From Lacrimispora xylanisolvens (GTDB lineage: Bacteria > Bacillota > Clostridia > Lachnospirales > Lachnospiraceae), in the NCBI GenBank assembly GCA_017084465.1, contig CP070896.1, positions 3,957,501-4,021,500 of the forward strand: a stretch of 64,000 nucleotides of DNA. Reading direction: 5' to 3'. The notes below the pieces were generated by a model. The model was given only the letters and a program-made list of their open reading frames with translations. It was not told where the DNA came from and did no database searches. Made by a program: the position numbers and the translations under genes. Shown here piece by piece: positions 59,639 to 64,000 of the stretch. Position 1 is the stretch's first letter, and each line of letters starts with the position of its first letter.

Positions 59639-60088
59639 ATGAATTTGAATGTGGTTAAGAAATCACCATGGATTCTGCATTATGACGGCACAAGCTGCAA
59701 TGGCTGTGATATCGAAGTACTGGCGTGTCTGACACCATTATATGACGTGGAACGTTTTGGGATTATCAATACCGGAAATCCCAAGCATGCGGATATCTTA
59801 CTTATCACCGGCAGCGTCAATGAACAGAATATTCCGGTTGTGAAACAGCTTTATGAACAGATGCCGGAACCCAAAGCAGTGGTAGCAGTTGGAATCTGTG
59901 CTACCTCCGGTGGTATTTTCGCAGAATGCTATAACGTAGCTGGTGGAGTAGATAAGGTAATTCCTGTTGATGTATATGTGCCTGGATGCGCAGCACGGCC
60001 GGAATCCATTATTGATGGAGTAGTGAAAGCCCTTGATATTCTGGCTGAGAAGAAAGCGATGCCGAAAAAGCGGATTGGAGAAAAATGA
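59639..60088 (+). CDS. echC: Ech hydrogenase small subunit (NuoB-like)
   Basis: 149 residues binding one [4Fe-4S] cluster: SCNGCDIEVLACLTPLYD, VGICATSGGIF and VYVPGCAARPE provide the four Cys ligands. It passes electrons between the ferredoxin subunit and the Ni-Fe site. AAGGAG precedes ATG 59639; GTG 59633 in frame is less well placed. Confidence 0.95.
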   Translation: MNLNVVKKSPWILHYDGTSCNGCDIEVLACLTPLYDVERFGIINTGNPKHADILLITGSVNEQNIPVVKQLYEQMPEPKAVVAVGICATSGGIFAECYNVAGGVDKVIPVDVYVPGCAARPESIIDGVVKALDILAEKKAMPKKRIGEK

Positions 60089-60426
60089 AAGAACAGATAT
60101 TAAAAGAAATCTCCCCCAATGATCTGCTGACGGAGATTATGAAAATAAAAAACGATGGTTACCGGCTGGTAGCGATTACCTGCACCAATAAAAATGGAAT
60201 GGAATTAACCTATTCCTTTGATAAGGATTATGAGTTGCTGAATATCCGGCTGACCACAGATACAGAAACTGAGCTGCCAAGTATCAGCATTTTATATCCC
60301 TATTCGTTTCTCTATGAGAATGAGATAAAGGAATTGTTCGGAGTAAAAATAACAGGCATCATGCCGGATTTCAATGATAATCTTTATAAGATTCCGGTGA
60401 AGACACCATTTGGCGTGAACGAATAG
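60085..60426 (+). CDS. echD: Ech hydrogenase subunit D (NuoC-like)
   Basis: 113 residues, overlapping echC by four bases. SILYPYSFLYENEIKELFGV and PVKTPFG match the C-terminal part of NuoC homologues. A structural subunit of the peripheral arm. Intact. Confidence 0.9.
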   Translation: MKEQILKEISPNDLLTEIMKIKNDGYRLVAITCTNKNGMELTYSFDKDYELLNIRLTTDTETELPSISILYPYSFLYENEIKELFGVKITGIMPDFNDNLYKIPVKTPFGVNE

Positions 60427-60463
60427 CTGGCTGTGGCAGCCTGCAACAGTATGGAGGTTATTT

Positions 60464-61542
60464 ATGGGAAATAGGACAATTGTTCCGTTTGGTCCGCAGC
60501 ACCCGGTGCTTCCGGAGCCGATCCACCTGGATCTGGTGCTGGAGGATGAAACGGTTGTAGAAGCAATTCCTAGAATTGGATACATTCACAGAGGCTTGGA
60601 AAAGCTGGTGGAAAAAAGAGATTATCAGCAGTATTGTTACGTGGCAGAACGAATCTGCGGAATCTGCTCGTTTATGCATGGGATGGGATATTGTATGTCC
60701 ATTGAGCGTATTATGGATGTGGAGGTACCGGAGCGGGGCGAGTTTTTTACGCACAATCTGGGCAGAACTGTCAAGGCTTCACAGCCATCTGCTCTGGCTT
60801 GGACTTCTGGCTGATGCCTTTGGATTTGAAAGTCTGTTTATGCAGTCCTGGAAGTTAAGGGAACAGGTTCTGGATATTTTTGAAGAGACTACAGGCGGAC
60901 GTGTCATTTTCTCCGTATGTGATATCGGAGGAGTAAGAAAAGACATCAGTCCCGAGACGTTAATGAAGATTAAAACAGTTTTAACTGAGATGGAAAAGGA
61001 ATTAAGAGACAACCAGTGTCTTTATCAACGATACCACAGTGAAGCTGCGCACCAAAGGCGTGGGAGTCCTGACAAAACAGATGGCATTTGATTTAGGCGC
61101 AGTAGGTCCTATGGCAAGAGCAAGCGGAATCGAAATGGATATGAGAACACAGGGATACAGTGCATATGGCAGGCTGGATTTTAAACCAATTACCAATGAT
61201 GGCGGTGACTGTTATGCCAGAACCAGGGTAAGAATCAAGGAAATGTTCCAGTCAATCGATTTAATCAGGCAGTGTATTAATATAATCCCTGGCGGTGATA
61301 TCAACGTGAAAGTAAAAGGAAATCCAAACGGAGAACAGTTTATCCGGCTGGAACAGCCCCGTGGTGAGGTTGTTTATTATACTAAGGCAAACGGAACCAA
61401 GTTTTTAGACAGGGTAAGAGTCCGGACTCCTACCTTTGCTAATTTGCCTGCATTGCTTGAAACTCTAAAAAACTGCTCGCTGGCAGACGTACCCATATTG
61501 ATTCTTACCATAGATCCCTGTATCAGCTGTACGGAGCGGTAA
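60464..61542 (+). CDS. echE: Ech hydrogenase large [NiFe] subunit (two frameshifts in this sequence)
   Basis: About 358 residues after removing one surplus T in 60743-60748 and one in 61021-61023. The N-terminal Ni ligand motif RICGICSFMHG and C-terminal DPCISCTER carry the four Cys that hold the Ni-Fe centre. Unlike soluble hydrogenases no C-terminal extension follows, as in other EchE, so no maturation protease is needed. The frameshifts remove conserved sequence (RTIWAELSRLHSHLLWLG) unless corrected, supporting sequencing error. Confidence 0.93.
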
Positions 61543-61616
61543 CCAACGGATGTACAGCCAAACAGGTAACAGGATAACATGTAAATGCTGTCATAAGCAG
61601 CAGAATCGAGGGTATT

Positions 61617-61982
61617 ATGTCTGTATTTAAGATGTCAAAGACACTGTTAAAGAATATATTCCATGGTCCCTATACCGTGCCATACCCGGTAAAGAAGAAA
61701 GAAACCTATGAACGGACCAGAGGAAAAATTGGAATTTCCATCGATGACTGTATTTTCTGCGGTATGTGTGAAAGAAGATGTCCTACCGGGGCGATTCAGA
61801 CAGATAAGGCAAAGACGTCATGGAGCATTGAACGGCTGAAATGCATCCAGTGCGGTTACTGCAGTGAGGTCTGCCCGAAAAAATGTCTTACCATGGAAAA
61901 TCAGTACACAGCACCATCATATGGGAACGTAAGGGATGAATACGTAAAATGCACGAATATCCAATCACCAGGCGAATCATAG
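61617..61982 (+). CDS. echF: Ech hydrogenase ferredoxin subunit F
   Basis: 121 residues with two [4Fe-4S] motifs, CIFCGMCERRCPTGAI and CIQCGYCSEVCPKKCL (NuoI-like), accepting electrons from ferredoxin. It starts 75 bases after echE and overlaps hypA by 34 bases. Confidence 0.94.
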   Translation: MSVFKMSKTLLKNIFHGPYTVPYPVKKKETYERTRGKIGISIDDCIFCGMCERRCPTGAIQTDKAKTSWSIERLKCIQCGYCSEVCPKKCLTMENQYTAPSYGNVRDEYVKCTNIQSPGES

Positions 61983-62305
61983 AAATCGCCGGAGAATACG
62001 CAAAGGAGAATGGTGCATCTGAGGTAAAGGTGATTAATCTGGTTGTGGGAGATTACTGCGGTTATGTGGCCAGCTCCATTGAGCTGTATTTTGAGCTGAT
62101 CGCGGAAGGAACTCCATGTGAGCACGCAAAGCTTCATATCGAGAGAGTAGTTCCAAAACTGCGGTGTACAGACTGCGGCCAGCTGTTTGTCAGAAAGCCA
62201 TTTACCTTTGAATGCCCCCTTTGTAAGGGGGAAGGAACACCCACTGAAATAGGACAGGAATTTTACATTAAATCCATTGAAGTTCAGGATTTAAATGAGC
62301 CGTAA
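61949..62305 (+). CDS. hypA: Hydrogenase nickel-insertion protein HypA
   Basis: 118 residues. The N-terminal MHE supplies the nickel ligands, and the zinc site is LRCTDCGQLF ... FECPLCKG. It hands nickel to the large subunit together with HypB. Its start lies inside echF, which couples maturation to the structural genes. Confidence 0.94.
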   Translation: MHEYPITRRIIEIAGEYAKENGASEVKVINLVVGDYCGYVASSIELYFELIAEGTPCEHAKLHIERVVPKLRCTDCGQLFVRKPFTFECPLCKGEGTPTEIGQEFYIKSIEVQDLNEP

Positions 62306-62340
62306 AGAGGCTTGTTTTACGAAAGGCAGGAAGGTTGTCA

Positions 62341-62999
62341 TGTCAGAAAATAAAGAAATTGAAATCATGCAGTCTGTCTATGATAAAAATGACCAGGTTG
62401 CAGCTAAGATCCAGGCTTCCCTGACAGAGAGCGGTATTTTTGCCGTCAATGTAATGGGAGCGCCGGGAGCGGGAAAAACCACTTCTCTCATTCAGCTGAT
62501 TAAACGTATGGAAGAAGTAACTGCTTATGTAATTGAGGGTGATATCGAGGCGGATTTTGATACAAAAACCTTACAATCTCTTGGTGTAAAAGCGATTCAG
62601 ATCAACACCGGCGGAGCCTGCCATCTGGATTCTCCGTTAATCGGACAGGCGGTAGAGGATCTTCACATCAGTGACGGAGTGCTGTTTATTGAAAATATCG
62701 GAAATCTGGTTTGTCCTGCCGAATTTATGATTGGTGAGCATGCAAAAATGCTCATATCCACTGTAACAGAGGGAAGCGACAAGCCTTATAAATATCCCCT
62801 GGCATTTGAAAAGGCAGATTTAATTCTGTTAAACAAATGTGATCTTTTGCCATATGTAGACTTCGATGAAGACTTTTTCATGAAGGGAGTACGGGCATTA
62901 AATAAAACAGCTCCGGTGATCAAGGTCTCAGGAAAGACCGGAGAAGGTTATGAAAAGGCAGCAGAATGGATAATGGAAAAAATAAAGAAACAGCAGTAA
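62341..62999 (+). CDS. hypB: Hydrogenase maturation GTPase HypB
   Basis: 219 residues of the SIMIBI class: P-loop NVMGAPGAGKTTSLIQ, VIEGDIEADFDT, GGACHLDSPLI (metal-site Cys-His), and GTP-base motif LNKCDLLP. It lacks the His-rich N-terminal tail found in nickel-storing HypB. ATG 62341 follows GGAAGG; 62295 in frame is poorly placed. Overlaps hypF by 34 bases. Confidence 0.95.
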
Positions 63000-64000
63000 A
63001 AATTAAAGTTTGCGGTATTGTACAGGGGGTTGGTTTCCGACCCCTTGTTTATCGTGCAGCCAGGGAACTGGGGCTGAAAGGCTGGGTACGTAACGTTGGC
63101 GGTGATGTGGAAATTGTGGCACAGGCATCAAAAACAGCACTGGACCGGTTCTTAACTGATTTAAAAGAAAATAAAGATCAAAGATATGAGATTTTAAATA
63201 TGGAGCTGAAAGAGCTGCCAGTCTCTGCTCTTGATAATTTTGCTATTATACCAAGCGGTGAAGCAAAAGAATTTTCCATGATACCCGCAGATTTGCCGGT
63301 CTGCCCGGAATGCCTGAAAGAACTTGCTGATCCATCGGACAGAAGATATGGCAATCCGTTTATCAGCTGTATGGCGTGCGGTCCCAGATACACCATAATA
63401 GAAGAAATGCCCTATGACAGAGACAACACTGTTATGAAGGATTTCCCCATGTGCAGTGCCTGCAATAAGGAATACACCTCTCCCGAAAGCAGACGGTTTC
63501 ATGCGCAGACAATTTCCTGTAATGACTGCGGACCCTATCTTATATACCAGGATAACAGGCAGCGGGAGGCAGAAGAACTTACTGACCGGGAGGCCTTAAA
63601 AAAAGCCGTAAAAGTGCTGGAAGATGGCGGAATCGTGGCAGTGAAAGGAATCGGAGGTTATCACCTGGTGTGTTCTCCTTTTCTCGAGACATCGGTAGTC
63701 CGGCTGCGCCAATGCAAAGGTCGGGAAGAAAAGCCTTTTGCCGTTATGTTTCACTCTGTTTCAGAAATAAAGAAGTATTGCGATGTTTCGAAAGAAGAGG
63801 AAATACTGCTTACATCCAAAGCAAGACCCATCGTACTGTTACCCATGCAGGAAGACTTAATGGCTCCGTCCACCAATAAGAAAAGCCTGTACTGCGGAGC
63901 ATTTTTACCCTATACGCCCCTTCAGCATCTGCTGACGGAAGAACTTGGCCCCCCTTATTATGACAAGCGCCAATGTATCAGGACAGCCAATTATCCGTGA
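62966..64000 (+). CDS. hypF: Carbamoyltransferase HypF (3' end outside window, frameshifted)
   Basis: N-terminal part of HypF, which makes the carbamoyl precursor of the active-site cyanide ligands. The acylphosphatase domain has KVCGIVQGVGFRPLVYRAA, followed by two zinc-finger pairs (CPECLKEL ... CMACGPRY and CSACNKEY ... CNDCGPYL) and the start of a YrdC-like domain (VAVKGIGGYHLVC). One surplus C in 63949-63954 breaks the frame; without it the protein continues LGPLIMTSANVSGQPIIR to the window end. Kae1-like C-terminal domain is not in view. Confidence 0.93.
   Translation: MDNGKNKETAVKIKVCGIVQGVGFRPLVYRAARELGLKGWVRNVGGDVEIVAQASKTALDRFLTDLKENKDQRYEILNMELKELPVSALDNFAIIPSGEAKEFSMIPADLPVCPECLKELADPSDRRYGNPFISCMACGPRYTIIEEMPYDRDNTVMKDFPMCSACNKEYTSPESRRFHAQTISCNDCGPYLIYQDNRQREAEELTDREALKKAVKVLEDGGIVAVKGIGGYHLVCSPFLETSVVRLRQCKGREEKPFAVMFHSVSEIKKYCDVSKEEEILLTSKARPIVLLPMQEDLMAPSTNKKSLYCGAFLPYTPLQHLLTEELGPPYYDKRQCIRTANYP

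Noticed and set aside
1..64000. tRNA or rRNA genes
   Set aside because: No cloverleaf with TTCGA-type arm and no rRNA segments were found on either strand by eye.

Overview
The window looks like a chromosomal segment of an anaerobic, low-GC Clostridia, most likely Lachnospiraceae (Lacrimispora/Clostridium saccharolyticum type). This is inferred from codon usage, the arg operon layout, FchA-FolD, an Ech-type energy-converting hydrogenase and clostridial-type IS110 elements; no rRNA is present to confirm it. Single-base indels at homopolymer runs break at least ten otherwise well-conserved genes (argC, argJ, argD, fchA, permease, floT, echE, hypF and others). I read this as uncorrected long-read sequencing error and annotate those genes as single frameshifted CDSs.

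Layout. 1-1.5 kb: 5' part of a chemotaxis receptor (minus). 1.7-8.1 kb: arginine biosynthesis, argG (minus) divergent from argC-GNAT-argJ-argB-argD, with facing promoters that carry ARG-box-like AT-rich sequences. 8.2-8.9 kb: a hicAB toxin-antitoxin pair with a palindromic operator inside its promoter. 9.1-11.7 kb: an AraC-HD hydrolase fusion, then fchA-folD (one-carbon folate metabolism). 11.7-14.8 kb (minus): an APC permease and a TPR/glycosyltransferase/methyltransferase protein. 15.0-16.6 kb: a flotillin.

16.7-56 kb is an accessory toxin island. It opens with an operon for the tip of a contractile injection system (PAAR-like DUF4280 protein, two VgrG-like spike proteins, an Imm11-like protein, a DcrB/Eag-like putative chaperone and a pentapeptide-repeat protein) and a polymorphic effector ending in an EndoU RNase domain with two immunity genes. 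Behind it lie nine further toxin C-terminal modules, most with a recognisable immunity gene. Every module begins with the same linker, ending in CTGAGGGG(A/G)CGGGT, in the same reading frame as the identical sequence in the main effector (P/T-E-G-T/A-G). Eight of the nine linkers are preceded by a complete copy of one IS110-family element of about 2.2 kb; the ninth is an apparently unoccupied linker. A ninth, truncated IS copy closes the array. The orphan domains include PD-(D/E)xK-like, ParB-like, deaminase, CdiA-type tRNase, AHH nuclease and unknown folds. Immunity genes include SUKH, pentapeptide and Imm11 types, plus two near-identical KptA (RNA 2'-phosphotransferase) genes. The proposed system is a store of mostly start-codon-less toxin/immunity cassettes exchangeable onto an injected effector by recombination at the linker, with an RNA-guided (bridge RNA) IS110 recombinase seated at the exchange point.

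56-64 kb: a zinc-ribbon protein, then echABCDEF (membrane [NiFe] hydrogenase) followed by maturation genes hypA, hypB and hypF (cut by the window end).

All family calls come from reading motifs in translations; no database search was run. Identities between repeat copies were judged by eye.
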